64,000 nt of DNA from Nakaseomyces glabratus (GCF_010111755.1 NC_088961.1:310001-374000); one strand, 5' to 3'. Positions 28,400-38,957 are shown, counted from the first letter of the stretch. The notes: generated by a model from the letters alone, not told the origin. Made by a program: numbers and translations.

Positions 28400-30193
28400 A
28401 TGAATGAAACATTTAATGAGCTGTTTCCGTATTTGAATCAGTCTAGCCATAGTTTGTTGGCAAATGATAACCCACTGGCTAGGTTTCCTAATGTATTATA
28501 CAGACTTTCGCTGTCATTTCATGATGCTATAAATTCCCAGTACATGGAAGTATGGAGTGGACAGGAGATATCTAGCACATTACAGTCATTCAATGATATA
28601 ATAGGATTTTTCTTCAGCGAGTACAGCGTTCTATGCTTTACAATAGCAGTACTGCTGAACAGACTTATTACAACAATTTCCAGGAGAAATAGAGTAAACA
28701 GAGCGAACCTCAGGCCGGAGATCAACACACTAAGTCATGTGTCTTGTATCCTCCTATTAACATGGGTGATGTATGAGCTTATCGAAGGCCTAATCAAAGT
28801 CAAAATATACAATGCAGATGTTCCCAAGATACCGTTGTCGCTATATTTCATGGTTTTTTCATGGTCATATTGTGTTGAGACAGTTATATCATTGCTGTCC
28901 AATAGCACGCCACTGGAGGGATCCGACTATACAATCTTTGAAATATCGATAGAGTTCTATCTACTACAGAGGAAACGTATAAACATAATAGACCAAACGG
29001 AGTTTCTTCCAGATTGTCTAATGGCCATATCTAATAGAGTCATGATCCATGTATTAGAGATGTACAAGATGCGGAACTATAGGCTATTGGGTAGTGCATC
29101 GCTGAATCTGGTGCATATAACGTATCTGATGTATGTGTCGATAAAGTATGGAGTTTCGAGCATACCGATATTAACAAGATTCAGACACTTTCCCAAAGTG
29201 TTTTCCTTGTTTATCGTACTCATTTCGTTAGTATCATACTTACTAGCTTACATTATTCGATTCGATCCGTTTACGAATAAGAACAGGAATCCCGATGAGT
29301 TGCAATTCTATTCTTTTATGAAGAACTGGAGAAAGCACTTGAATTTCACTGGGGAGGAGGACTTTTCGCCGATGTTATCAAAGCTGGCGATATTGCTCAC
29401 CTCTGCTTCCAGCATTTCCGAGCGAGGAACCAGGTATGAGTACCCTTCTGTCAATATCAATCATGAGCTTGACACCCGGTATAACGAGAAACTACGTGCT
29501 ATTCAACAAGTGAGATTCAATGAAACACCAAGAAACGGTAGAAGAGAGTCTGTTGTAAGAGCGTTGACCAAACCCATTCTGGAGGCCAAGCAGAACATAC
29601 CGTTCCTATCCAACATGCTGGACAGTTTCAAGCTGGTGTTAGTACACCTCTGTGAGATACTCCGAGGCAATGAAGAGGCCGAGTATATAGACACGGATGA
29701 CAGTGACGCCGATAAGGAAGTGTCAGAGACACCCACAAGGCGGTTCTCTCTCAGCAAAGACACCAGTTGGTACGACGACTCCTACTCAGAAGACGAGGAC
29801 TACCAGGACTCCGATGCCACAGAGCTCTCTCTTGAAGAAGACCTCGCAGATGACGATATCCTAGAACTCAGAGACGACATGTCCACATTATTGCAAGATG
29901 AACTCGACCCGCTAATGTTGCAGGACCACCTGCTGCACTCACGACTCACGCGCTCTGGGCTGCACAAGAGACACCAGGAACCATCGCTTGGCCAGGTATC
30001 TGACAACCGCGAAGACACCCGTGACTACTCGTGTGTAGTTTGTAAGACCAACGACCGCAATGTAATCATGTGGCCATGCAGCTGTTTTGCCGTTTGTGAC
30101 GACTGTAGAGTATCTCTATCAGTGCGCGGATTTAATACGTGCGTGTGCTGTCGTGCGCCAGTGAGTGGCCACAGCAAGACGCACGCCACTTGA
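28400..30193 (+). CDS. ASI1: Inner-nuclear-membrane E3 ligase subunit Asi1
   Basis: The 597-residue membrane protein has about five hydrophobic spans in residues 70-300 (for example YSVLCFTIAVLLNRLI, LYFMVFSWSYCVETVISLL, FSLFIVLISLVSYLLAYII). A C-terminal RING begins near 543: CVVCKTNDRNVIMWPCSCFA, then VCDDC and CVCC. Asi1 with Asi3 and Asi2 forms the inner-nuclear-membrane ubiquitin ligase that removes misplaced membrane proteins and represses Stp1/Stp2 amino-acid signalling. An acidic linker precedes the RING. The first in-frame ATG is 28400; the frame upstream lacks ATG. Length is near S. cerevisiae Asi1 (about 624). Position fits YMR119W. ADE17 and RPL15B, next in S. cerevisiae, are absent here. 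Confidence 0.93.
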   Translation: MNETFNELFPYLNQSSHSLLANDNPLARFPNVLYRLSLSFHDAINSQYMEVWSGQEISSTLQSFNDIIGFFFSEYSVLCFTIAVLLNRLITTISRRNRVNRANLRPEINTLSHVSCILLLTWVMYELIEGLIKVKIYNADVPKIPLSLYFMVFSWSYCVETVISLLSNSTPLEGSDYTIFEISIEFYLLQRKRINIIDQTEFLPDCLMAISNRVMIHVLEMYKMRNYRLLGSASLNLVHITYLMYVSIKYGVSSIPILTRFRHFPKVFSLFIVLISLVSYLLAYIIRFDPFTNKNRNPDELQFYSFMKNWRKHLNFTGEEDFSPMLSKLAILLTSASSISERGTRYEYPSVNINHELDTRYNEKLRAIQQVRFNETPRNGRRESVVRALTKPILEAKQNIPFLSNMLDSFKLVLVHLCEILRGNEEAEYIDTDDSDADKEVSETPTRRFSLSKDTSWYDDSYSEDEDYQDSDATELSLEEDLADDDILELRDDMSTLLQDELDPLMLQDHLLHSRLTRSGLHKRHQEPSLGQVSDNREDTRDYSCVVCKTNDRNVIMWPCSCFAVCDDCRVSLSVRGFNTCVCCRAPVSGHSKTHAT

Positions 30194-31212
30194 GTAGATA
30201 ATTTCTTTTTCGATATTCAGCTTTGGTATGGCTTCTTCGATCCAGTCTAAGGTGGGGAGGGGCAAGAAAGTACCAATCTATAAATAGACAAAGTACATAG
30301 AACACAAACACAGAACACAAAGCACATTCCCCCTAAATATAGTACGTACTTTTCTTCTGTTCTAGTTTCATCCTTCTGCACTAACAGTTCCTAATTTGGA
30401 AAAGGAGAGATCTAAGATATATCCCGATTCGGTAATTCACAAATACGTGGGGGGGAGAGAGGGGGGAAGGGAGGCTAACAAATTTGTGATGTGAGAGAGA
30501 GCAATGCCACCTTTCACTGAACCCTTAATACCTCCCTTTCTAACTTCGGTCAAATCCCCTTTATCCCTTTTAGGAATTGTAATTGATCCCCCATCTATCA
30601 GATCTACAATTGTTCACAAGGAAGGGTGATGTAGATGTCGAGATTATACTATAATTAGTATATTTTCTCCCACTATTCGGGATTCGAGAAGCAACAAAAA
30701 ACCAGCACAAATAATGAATCAGCAAAAAAAAAAGGAAAAGCGTAGTAATATTCTTAGAAAGTGACGTACAGAAGTAAAAAAACTGACGAGGCTTGGTGGG
30801 GGGTGCTTCGATTCTTGCTTCTGGCAAAAGAACCGCAGCGAGCGATAATTACAGACACCAGATTGTGTTGCGAAATGTTTTGGCAGTCTAAGCCTGTGGT
30901 GTCGAGGTGCAACGCCCACCACAGCATTACGTTGTTCTAGACAACTGCAGCAAGAACCAACATTCCAAGCTTATAGCATTGTCCGACCCTTATCTGGCTA
31001 CAATCTAAAAAAAAATTCGCGCTTTTCCTCGAATGGCTGGTTTTTCCTTTGGGCTTTGCATCCAATGAATGCTAATACATTTTTTTTCCCACCACTAGAA
31101 ATTAATATATAAACAGGCCATATTGATGAACAAGAATCCGAATCGAAACACATTTACAGTACCACAACTACTCAGTACACAACAACAACCAATACATATA
31201 TTATAAAGAACA
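30194..31212. promoter_or_regulatory. Intergenic: ASI1 3' region and strong NCW1-like promoter
   Basis: A 1-kb spacer where S. cerevisiae carries ADE17 and RPL15B; no remnant of either is visible. A G-rich run at about 30448-30472, several CCCCT cores and a consensus TATATAAA at 31106-31113 (100 bp before the next ATG) are present. ORFs here are short and random-looking. Confidence 0.5.
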
Positions 31213-31479
31213 ATGTCTTCCTCTTCTCGTGTTTCTTCCTCTCTATCTTCCATGTCTTCCCGTGTTTCCTCTTCCATCGGTACCAACAGTGCTTTGGTCA
31301 CCAACGGTGCCGTCGCTGCTTCCTCCGTCGCTGCTTCCGCTAACTCTACTTCCTCCCACAAGTCCTCCAAGACCAAGAACGGTGCTGTTAGCATGATCGC
31401 TTCCCCAGTCTCTTGGAAGTACGGTGTCGCCATCGGTGCTTTCTTGGCCGGTTCTTTCGTTCTAGGTGCTGGTATCTAA
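31213..31479 (+). CDS. NCW1: Small Ser/Ala-rich protein with C-terminal hydrophobic segment, NCW1-like by position
   Basis: An 88-residue protein that is 35-40% Ser/Ala. Codon choice is extremely biased (TCT, TCC, GCT, GTC, AAG, GGT), as in the most highly expressed yeast genes, and a consensus TATA box lies 100 bp upstream. The N-terminus MSSSSRVSSSLSSMSS is hydrophilic and shows no signal peptide. The only hydrophobic stretch is the last 20 residues, KYGVAIGAFLAGSFVLGAGI. That could be a tail anchor or a GPI-attachment signal; without a signal peptide the tail anchor seems likelier. Gene order places it at YMR122W-A (NCW1, novel cell wall protein); I assign the name by position and not by sequence memory. 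Real coding status is strongly supported by codon bias. Confidence 0.7.
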   Translation: MSSSSRVSSSLSSMSSRVSSSIGTNSALVTNGAVAASSVAASANSTSSHKSSKTKNGAVSMIASPVSWKYGVAIGAFLAGSFVLGAGI

Positions 31480-31772
31480 GGGATTTTCCACCCAAAAAAA
31501 CACTTTTTCCCTTTCCAAACCTCCCCACCGTTATAGAAAACATTTTCTCATTTTCTAAGTGCTAGCCACTAATTAGGAAAACGCATCGTTCATTTTCACT
31601 TTTTTTTTCCCAAATCCATTAATATATGTTATATATATAATATAGCTTTGTATCTTTGCCTGGCCTGTCGGTCGAAAAGCAAAAGATAGAGCAGTTGTTT
31701 TATAAACATATGTGTATTCATATCCTTAATATAATATTACCAAAATAATCTAAACTAAAACCAAAGTTTTCA

Positions 31773-32033
31773 ATGAGCTTCTTTACTTCCCTCTGGCAAA
31801 GTATCTTCGAACCAGGTACCTCCCCACAACTTATCATCGCTACACATATATCTTTCGCTGCTTTGCTAGTGAGCTTGCTATGGCTCATCTACTCTACACA
31901 CATTATACATTTCTACTTCCTGTTCGTGATCGCTTTCCTACTTTGGATAACAGTGATATGGTTCATAGCAGAACTCAAATCCGCAAAACTGAAGTCCAAC
32001 GAAGAACTGTCCAAGTCCACTAAAGCAGAATAG
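31773..32033 (+). CDS. PKR1: V-ATPase assembly factor Pkr1
   Basis: An 86-residue ER membrane protein. It begins MSFFTSLWQSIFEPGTSPQL, the typical Pkr1 N-terminus. Two hydrophobic spans follow (about 22-42, LIIATHISFAALLVSLLWLI, and 47-70, HFYFLFVIAFLLWITVIWFI), ending in a Lys/Ser/Glu-rich tail. Pkr1 acts with Vma12/22/21 in assembling the Vo sector of the vacuolar ATPase. It is shorter than S. cerevisiae Pkr1 (about 122), mainly because of a short C-terminal tail. The position after the NCW1-like gene and before EPO1 fits YMR123W. Confidence 0.9.
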   Translation: MSFFTSLWQSIFEPGTSPQLIIATHISFAALLVSLLWLIYSTHIIHFYFLFVIAFLLWITVIWFIAELKSAKLKSNEELSKSTKAE

Positions 32034-32460
32034 CAGAATAGTGCCTTCCACAAATTTTGTCTAACCCGGCTCTTATAGAAGTTATATACTACGTACGTTA
32101 ATTGGACTCCTTTCATAGTTCCCACACTGAAACCCATTTAGAATGCCAATGCCAAGTCATTGGCAATTTACGTTTTTTTTCTTTGGGTCCTTTGTTTACA
32201 CCCACATGCCCCAGAAACGGCCGCACAATTTCTTTTCAGCTCTTTTGAGTTTTTTCCACTTTTTCTTGCCAGGCGAACTTCTAGATGGGCTTGTGGTAGT
32301 GGGCCCCCCCCCAACTCTGCGGTGTGGTCTGTGGGCCTGGCCTAATTAGGAATTTTGTCGATTCTTTCTTGCATAATAGCTTCTTTCTCCTAATATATAA
32401 ACAAATGGTGCGAGTTGCCCATTGTGGTAGTCGCCCAGGCACAGCCCAAGGACGACAACA
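32034..32460. promoter_or_regulatory. Intergenic: PKR1 3' region and EPO1 promoter
   Basis: Contains a run of C near 32302-32310 and a TATATAAA at 32394-32401, only 60 bp before the EPO1 ATG, which predicts a very short leader. An out-of-frame ATG at 32405 lies right after the TATA box and is probably upstream of transcription start. No gene is seen. Confidence 0.5.
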
Positions 32461-35193
32461 ATGGATGCCGGGATTACAGCGCTAAACAGGAAGCACCAGC
32501 AGCAGCCACAGCAGTTCAATATCCGGAACAACCTGCTCAAGAGCGATATTGGTGGCATAGACATCACCCAGGAACTGCCGGTGAAGAACGGTGAGAAGGA
32601 GGAGATGCCGTTCCCGCCCCACCCGCCGCAACAGCAGTACCCGCCCCAATACCCACCTCAGTACCCACCACAGCACCCGCAACAGCACCCGCAACAGCAC
32701 GCGCAACAGCACGCGCAACAGCAGTACCAGATGCCTCCTGTGTCTGCGCAAAGGATGTACGCGGCCCCACAACAACAACAAGTGCAGCAGCAGCCGTATT
32801 TCCAGCAGAACATGTACCAAAGGACGCCATATGCGCCTGCGCAAGGTAACCCATACCCCAGGTCGCAGTCGTTGACACAGAAGTCGTCTATATCCGGGTT
32901 CTTCAAGCAGAAGGGCTACCACAGCCCGTTCGGTAAGTCCAAGAAAGGCAGTAGTGGTGGGGACGACGACGACAACGAGGAAGGAGCAGACATAATTGAG
33001 GACCCATCCGCGTCTGTGATAACATACAATGACATACGTAAGAATGCCAACAAAGGAGGTGACAAGTACGGGTACGGAGGAGACACCGCCCCAATAATAC
33101 CAACTATTGTAACAACAGACAAGAACACGTCGAACACGGATTACAGAAAATACATGACCACTCAGAAAAAGCTTGCGATGAACCGGATGGCAAAACAAGG
33201 AACCCCACAAACACCTTCGCCGCCTTCAAAATTACAACAGTATCAGCAGTATCAACAGATGATGCCTCCCAACGGATCAAATCCTAGAGCCATGTCATTG
33301 CAAGGTTTTGGTTCTGGCAGTCCGTTCTACCAACAGTCTGGTCCTGGAAATTCGCCAAATAATCGTCTTCCAAATGGTCAGTTTATGGGTGACTCTAGAG
33401 CAAACTCTATGATGAGTGCACAAAACCCAATGATGAGAGGTCCACCACAACACGCTCAGCCGATGTACCAACAACCAAATTTTAGCGGCACAATGACTAC
33501 TCCTGGTCCCAGAAACACCTCCCCAAATAGAGTACCGATGAACAATCAAAGACCAGGACCGATGAATTCACAACAGAGTTTCAATGGCCCCACTGGTAAC
33601 ATTAGTGCGGATAGAGCCATGTCCTTGCAAACAACATCAAGCAGGCCAATGGTAAACATGAGTGAGCAAAAACCAGTTTCAGATGATTTACCGCCAAACC
33701 CATATCTAAGCCAAAACGCAAGACCTTACACTGAGCCTATTAATACAAACATAGATGATAACGTTAAGAGAAATGATAATGAAAATCATATCACTGCAAC
33801 TTCTCCTTTGAAGAACCAGCTGTATGTCGCACCATTATCTATTCCTGATGATGAAGAACCTACTCCTGGTAGATCGATTGCTGGCTCAGGAAAATTAAAT
33901 GTTCTAAAATTATCAAAACCTCAACAAGAGGAAAATATGGTGAAGGAAATTCAAGTAATGAAGCCTTCTATAGAGGATCATGAAGAACAGCAGAAATCAT
34001 CAAATAACGAAGATTGGAATGATATAAAGAAAGGACTAACCGAAGATGCTTTGTCACATGAGAATAGAACTAGTTTAGTAGAAGACGGCTTAGGATCTCT
34101 AAAACTTGATGACAGGACAAAATTGGGTCAGCCTCAAAGACAGTCAGTGGATACTTATTCATCTACATTTAGTGATTCCCCTTCAAAGAAAGTTAATTCA
34201 AATAAAGTTACCGGTCTTTATAAACTTGAAAATATGACTGATATGGACCAATACCAAACTGCTCAGGAGTTTGTTGATGATACTAAATTAAATTCTCGGG
34301 CCAATGAAAATAGGGTAGAATCGGGTTCTAGTTCGGTATACGACAATCCATATGGTAGCACAACCTCAGAAAAGAAAATCATCGATGCTGAGGATGAAAG
34401 AAGTAAAAGAAGAGAGTCGTTGATAAAAGCAAAGAATATTCTCAGAAATTTTTCATCAGAACAAAGGCTAAGCAAAAGACCTACTAGTGAAACCAGTGTC
34501 GACTCGGATTATTCCGCGCAGGATGACACTTTCACTTATAAGCAAAAAGATAATAAGGCGAGTGCGAGTGGCAATTTAACGTCCACTCCTACCAAATCGG
34601 CACAGACAAACCTACAAAATGAAGCTGAAACTGTTGATTTTGTATTTTCGGATACTCATAGCAAGGCTTATGAACCTATTTATTCTAAACACGATAGCTC
34701 TATGTCAGACCATGCTAAGCTTAAAGAGAAGACATTTGTAATAAAAGAAGAGCAATTAAACCTCCTAAAGGAAAACGAAACATTGATGAGAGAGGTGACA
34801 CTGGTATCTACTGAGTTAGCTGAATCAATTCAAAGAGAAACAGTGCTGGAGCAAAAAATACGATCACTGGCATCCGGTCAGAAATCATCCGATGTGGAAA
34901 ACAGTGATAATGACTTTGAAAGAGAGCAAGAAGAGCAGTTGTCAATCGTTGAGTTTGAAACTGAGATGAGAAAGAAATCTGCAAAAATAGTTGAACTAAT
35001 ACAACAGTTAAATGATGAAAGATTGAAGAGATTTATTGCAGAAGAACAAATATTGCTTCAGGAAAGAGGGGCGAAACCAAGTCGTCCACAGCTAATATAC
35101 AGAATTGAGCAATTAAATATACAACTAGAGGCGAAATCTCAGAAACTGAATGACTTACAAGCTAGATTGGATAAATTAGAACATAATTCCTAA
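32461..35193 (+). CDS. EPO1: Epo1-like polarisome/cortical-ER tether protein
   Basis: A 910-residue mostly disordered protein. The N-terminal third is Gln/Pro-rich, with a short tandem array of PPQY, HPQQ and HAQQ units around residues 58-92 encoded by 15-bp and 12-bp DNA repeats (about 32640-32730). A conserved patch SISGFFKQKGYHSPFGKSKK follows near 142-161. The C-terminal 150 residues form a predicted coiled coil, from LKEKTFVIKEEQLNLLKENE to RLDKLEHNS. Epo1 in S. cerevisiae links cortical ER to the polarisome and septins at the bud tip through Scs2. The domain layout, length (S. cerevisiae 943) and position before STO1 identify it. The first part is GC-richer than the AT-rich C-terminal part. 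Confidence 0.88.
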   Translation: MDAGITALNRKHQQQPQQFNIRNNLLKSDIGGIDITQELPVKNGEKEEMPFPPHPPQQQYPPQYPPQYPPQHPQQHPQQHAQQHAQQQYQMPPVSAQRMYAAPQQQQVQQQPYFQQNMYQRTPYAPAQGNPYPRSQSLTQKSSISGFFKQKGYHSPFGKSKKGSSGGDDDDNEEGADIIEDPSASVITYNDIRKNANKGGDKYGYGGDTAPIIPTIVTTDKNTSNTDYRKYMTTQKKLAMNRMAKQGTPQTPSPPSKLQQYQQYQQMMPPNGSNPRAMSLQGFGSGSPFYQQSGPGNSPNNRLPNGQFMGDSRANSMMSAQNPMMRGPPQHAQPMYQQPNFSGTMTTPGPRNTSPNRVPMNNQRPGPMNSQQSFNGPTGNISADRAMSLQTTSSRPMVNMSEQKPVSDDLPPNPYLSQNARPYTEPINTNIDDNVKRNDNENHITATSPLKNQLYVAPLSIPDDEEPTPGRSIAGSGKLNVLKLSKPQQEENMVKEIQVMKPSIEDHEEQQKSSNNEDWNDIKKGLTEDALSHENRTSLVEDGLGSLKLDDRTKLGQPQRQSVDTYSSTFSDSPSKKVNSNKVTGLYKLENMTDMDQYQTAQEFVDDTKLNSRANENRVESGSSSVYDNPYGSTTSEKKIIDAEDERSKRRESLIKAKNILRNFSSEQRLSKRPTSETSVDSDYSAQDDTFTYKQKDNKASASGNLTSTPTKSAQTNLQNEAETVDFVFSDTHSKAYEPIYSKHDSSMSDHAKLKEKTFVIKEEQLNLLKENETLMREVTLVSTELAESIQRETVLEQKIRSLASGQKSSDVENSDNDFEREQEEQLSIVEFETEMRKKSAKIVELIQQLNDERLKRFIAEEQILLQERGAKPSRPQLIYRIEQLNIQLEAKSQKLNDLQARLDKLEHNS

Positions 35194-35584
35194 TCCTAAT
35201 TGCCACATAATCAGCATACTACATAATATTAACGTATAACACATAACTAATTTTAATAGGGTTAAGTAGGTTTTGATGGTTTTATGAAGGGTATTGGAAT
35301 CTTCAATTACATTAAATATAAAAAAATATTTTTGCTGTTAGCATTGATTTTGCTCAAGACTGTAGAGCGAAGAAATATATAATATGTAGTAGTATTTTAA
35401 TTTGTTTTATTCCTATATAATTGATTGATGGAATATGCTAATTCACGACTAACCTTCTTAAGAAATTGAAAATCTGGAAAAAAAATCAACAATAGCATTA
35501 CCATGGATTTTAAAAGACCGTAGTATATTTTGTACTTACACTAACAACTTATCTTACATAAAAAGGACCCCAATAACTCCAACA
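35194..35584. promoter_or_regulatory. Intergenic: EPO1 3' region and STO1 promoter
   Basis: An AT-rich spacer of about 390 bp with no supported gene. TACACTAACAAC near 35539-35550 lies upstream of the STO1 ATG and resembles a branch-point sequence, but no 5' splice site pairs with it. Confidence 0.45.
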
Positions 35585-38500
35585 ATGTTTAATAGGAAGA
35601 GAAAAGGAGGTATGTTTACCATTGCAAGTTTATTGCATCTCGATATGCTCACTGGCGACATAACGGCATAAGAGCATTTTTTTTTCAAGAACTGGCATTC
35701 AATGACACAAAATTCTACAATATGCTTATAGTATGAAGCTCAATTGGAAATACAGAGTACCAATTTGAATTGAATTATAAACATCGTCTCACTTCAATTT
35801 GCCAGTCCTCTATAGTTCTTTTTTTTACTAACGATACATTATCTTTTCTCTTAAATTATTTTTAATCTCCAGTTGTACTTTTTAAATTAGTGGCATTCAT
35901 AGGTTTTATTTTGTGTTGTACCGAAATTGACTATAATAAACCGTTGATCTGGCCTATGTGATATATTTGTTTTTGATAATTGTCCCTTAATCTGTTTCCT
36001 GAAGGGTGGAAAACACTGCATTGAAATAATCTACCAAAAATACAACTGAGAAGTCGATAATAAATTTTGAGATGATTCTTGTAACAGATTTTGATGATGA
36101 AGATTACCACGACTATAGACCTCGTATGCCTAAAAGGCAGAGGATTCCACCTGTGGTCCAATTGTGTAAAGAAATGATGCCTGATATTAGAACTATTGGT
36201 GAATCTGTCAAGGCTTTTGAAGAAGATATTCAATTTTTGAGTGATGCCATAGTAAACGAATTTGGTCATGAAGAATATTTCAATGATGCTTTATTGCAAA
36301 CGTTTAGAGCCGTTGTTTTGGAACAACCACAGAAACTACCAGCAATTGCCCTATTGACGATGGTTGTCAATTCAAGAAATGAGGCTGCTGGTAAGGGTGT
36401 GGTCAATTTCTTCTTCAGTGAACTACAAAAATATTGCAACCAAAGTGTTGATCCTGAATACAAGCCAGAATCTAGTGATACTGGTCCATGGAACAAGATT
36501 AAATTAATCTTGAGATTTTTGGCAACATTATCTCCAATGCTGTTGAATGATGAGTTGATCTCCATCTTCAAAGATTTTTTGCAGTTGAGTATAGATCTTA
36601 ACCAATCTGATACTAACAAGAGGAACCCATTATCTGAAGCGCTGTACACAAACACACTACTTAACATACCTTATCTGTTTTTCTTCAACAGAAATGATGA
36701 CGACTTGAAACAAAAGGTTGGTTCTCTTCTAGAGTTTGTTGAAGATAATTATAAGGTGAAATCAACAGAAATTAATCTCTTAAGAGAATATAATAATGGT
36801 GCTCCATTTGACAGTGCAGAGCTTGTTCAATTAGTTTTAAGCAATGTCAAAAAGTCACTAATGGATGATTTGAAGGATCTAGAACAATTATTTCCTGATT
36901 GGATACATTTGTTAACTGAACAATCTGGCGACCAAGGATTTAACGACCCTCTCCAACTTCCAAGTATTGAAGATCTTGCCGAATATATGGATTTGGGGCA
37001 CCAGAGAGGTTCTGTGGATTCTATGTGGCATACACCAAGGTATGTTTTCAAAGTTTATGTTCCAAATGAGACACATGACTTTGAAACTGTGATCCCTATC
37101 ACTACATATGCTGGCCAACTGTTCAATGATATTATTATTGACTTAGTAGAGAGTTTAGAGTTTAACCGTAAAGAAGTTGCAAGACAAGTTGTTTCATTGG
37201 ATTTGTTTTTTAAGAAGGGAATATTTGCAGAACCTGGCATCTCTATTGCTCAGCTATCGAATGTTTATGAAGAGAATCCTTTAGCCACTACATTTAAAAT
37301 TGAAGACTTGGCTATTGAAACAATTATTAGTCTAATCTTCAAATTGCCTGATGTTTCTCAACCATTTGCTTATTTTTACACCCTGTTAGTTGAAATATGT
37401 CAAAATTCTCCAAAAGCAATCGCACCTGTATTTGGTAGGGCATTTAGATTTTTCTACAGTCATTTGAAAAATATGGATTTTGAATTAAGGTTACGTTACC
37501 TAGATTGGTTTTCAATTCAAATGAGTAACTTCAACTTTTCTTGGAAGTGGAATGAATGGGAGGACGATTCTAAAAATCTATCAAAGTCTTTCTACGATCC
37601 CAACATAAACTTTATCAGAAATTTGATTCATAAAGAATTGAGGTTGACATCTAATCCTATTGATGTTGAAGAAAGTTTACCTGAAGAGTTTAAGCAATAT
37701 CTGGATTCGTCATACATTGCTCATGACGCATTAGTTGCTTATTATCAGTCATTTTATGTTGATTACACTGTTGAACCAATCAACATTAAAAAGAATGATT
37801 TCTATTTCAAGCACGAGTCATCTCCTCTTAGGGATGTTGTTGTTGAATTATTAGATTACATTCATAAACCTAATAATACTCGTGAAGTTTCTGAGTTAGA
37901 ACAACTTCTTGAAAAGATAAAAGCTAATCATGGCTCCATAATCAAAAATTTTGATCGCTTCATAATAGTATTAATTGTACAAGCTTTGTTGGAATCTGGT
38001 AGTAGGTCACTTTCCCACGCTAATAAATACATCAGCGATCTTAAAGACGATTTTAAATATGTTCTGGATAAAATTGAGCTTGATCAAGATCAAAAGGAAT
38101 TTATTATTATTGAAGCAGTTATAAGGTTTTGGAATTCGAACTCTCAGAATGGTTATTTGATTGTTGATGCTTTCAAGTTTGCTGAGCTTGTTTCTTCTAG
38201 AAGTATTATCAATTTCGCTCTTAATGAGGAATTGGCTAACAATTACGGATTAGTCGATAGCACTGCAATTGAAGCTATCTTCAGAACTCTATCGCATGAA
38301 ATAACATTAGAAATTGAGCATGCGGACGACTTTGAGTTTGTCTTAGAGAAACTATGCATTATCATAAATAACACTGTTAGTCAGCTAAACATTCAATTAG
38401 ATGAAGATATTGATGTTCCTCAGATATTTGAATTAACAGATGGAGACAATGCATCTGACTTGGCTGCATATGACTTGAAATGGAAATACTACACATCAAT

Positions 38501-38648
38501 TGTTTTTATTAAGAGTTTGCTGAGAAAGTACAGCCTCAAGTACAAGAGTCTATCAGACAAGATTTTGGGTAATTTAGACACAGCTGTACCTCATCAATCA
38601 ACCAAAGAGCAAATAAAGATTTGGTTGGGTGAGCTTAATAGCATATGA
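35585..38648 (+). CDS. STO1: Nuclear cap-binding protein, large subunit (CBP80), spliced
   Basis: The coding sequence joins 35585-35609 and 36088-38648, giving 861 residues, the same length as S. cerevisiae Sto1/Cbc1. Exon 1 encodes MFNRKRKG plus the first base of an Asp codon; exon 2 continues DFDDEDYHDYRPRMPKRQRI, matching the S. cerevisiae junction MFNRKRRG-DF exactly. The MIF4G-type helical repeats include PPVVQLCKEMMPDIRTIGES, GPWNKIKLILRFLATLSPM, LSEALYTNTLLNIPYLFFFN and FAYFYTLLVEICQNSPKAIA. Sto1 with Cbc2 binds the m7G cap in the nucleus and promotes splicing, export and decay. A start at the in-frame ATG 36072 inside the intron would replace the conserved N-terminus and is rejected. 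The gene fits YMR125W, which also has a 5'-end intron. Confidence 0.97.
35610..36087 (+). other. STO1 intron, 478 bp
   Basis: The 5' splice site is GTATGT (35610-35615) after exon base G35609. The branch-point heptamer TACTAAC is at 35826-35832. The in-frame 3' splice site is ACAG ending at 36087. The branch adenosine is 256 nt from that site, far longer than usual, and several AGs intervene, the first a CAG at 35870-35872. Exon joining is supported by the conserved MFNRKR(K/R)G-D junction. Confidence 0.92.
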
Positions 38649-38957
38649 TTTAACAGAATGTAGTATTTTTAAACGCAACTAAGTAAAATCTGTAATATGT
38701 ATATATATACACTCAATTCATGTCATAATAAAATTGATCGGATTCTCAATATATTCCTATATATGAGAACAGAATATTTATATTTCGCAGATAACGAAAT
38801 TGGTGAAAATAACTATGTCTTAAACATTAATATTGAAGTTGTTTCATCAATAAACCAAGATAGTCTTAGTTATATCAACATATGATTAGTCTTTATGTTT
38901 ATAAATTATGCCTGTAAAAAATGCTAGTAAATTAAATTAAAGAATAAAAATAAAATA
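38649..38957. other. Convergent 3' spacer between STO1 and DLT1
   Basis: Very AT-rich, contains a 62-codon ORF without support. TTTATGTTTA at 38891-38900 matches ten of eleven bases of the ARS consensus once its flank is included, which is common in such DNA and not enough to call an origin. Confidence 0.4.

Noticed and set aside
32405..32485. 27-codon uORF overlapping the EPO1 start
   Set aside because: Its ATG lies only 4 bp after the TATA box, so it is probably upstream of transcription start.
36072..36087. ATG at 36072 as the STO1 start without an intron
   Set aside because: It would lose the conserved MFNRKRKG exon; GTATGT, TACTAAC and the exact junction match support splicing.
38891..38900. 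ARS consensus in the STO1-DLT1 spacer
   Set aside because: One mismatch to the 11-bp consensus in very AT-rich DNA is expected by chance.
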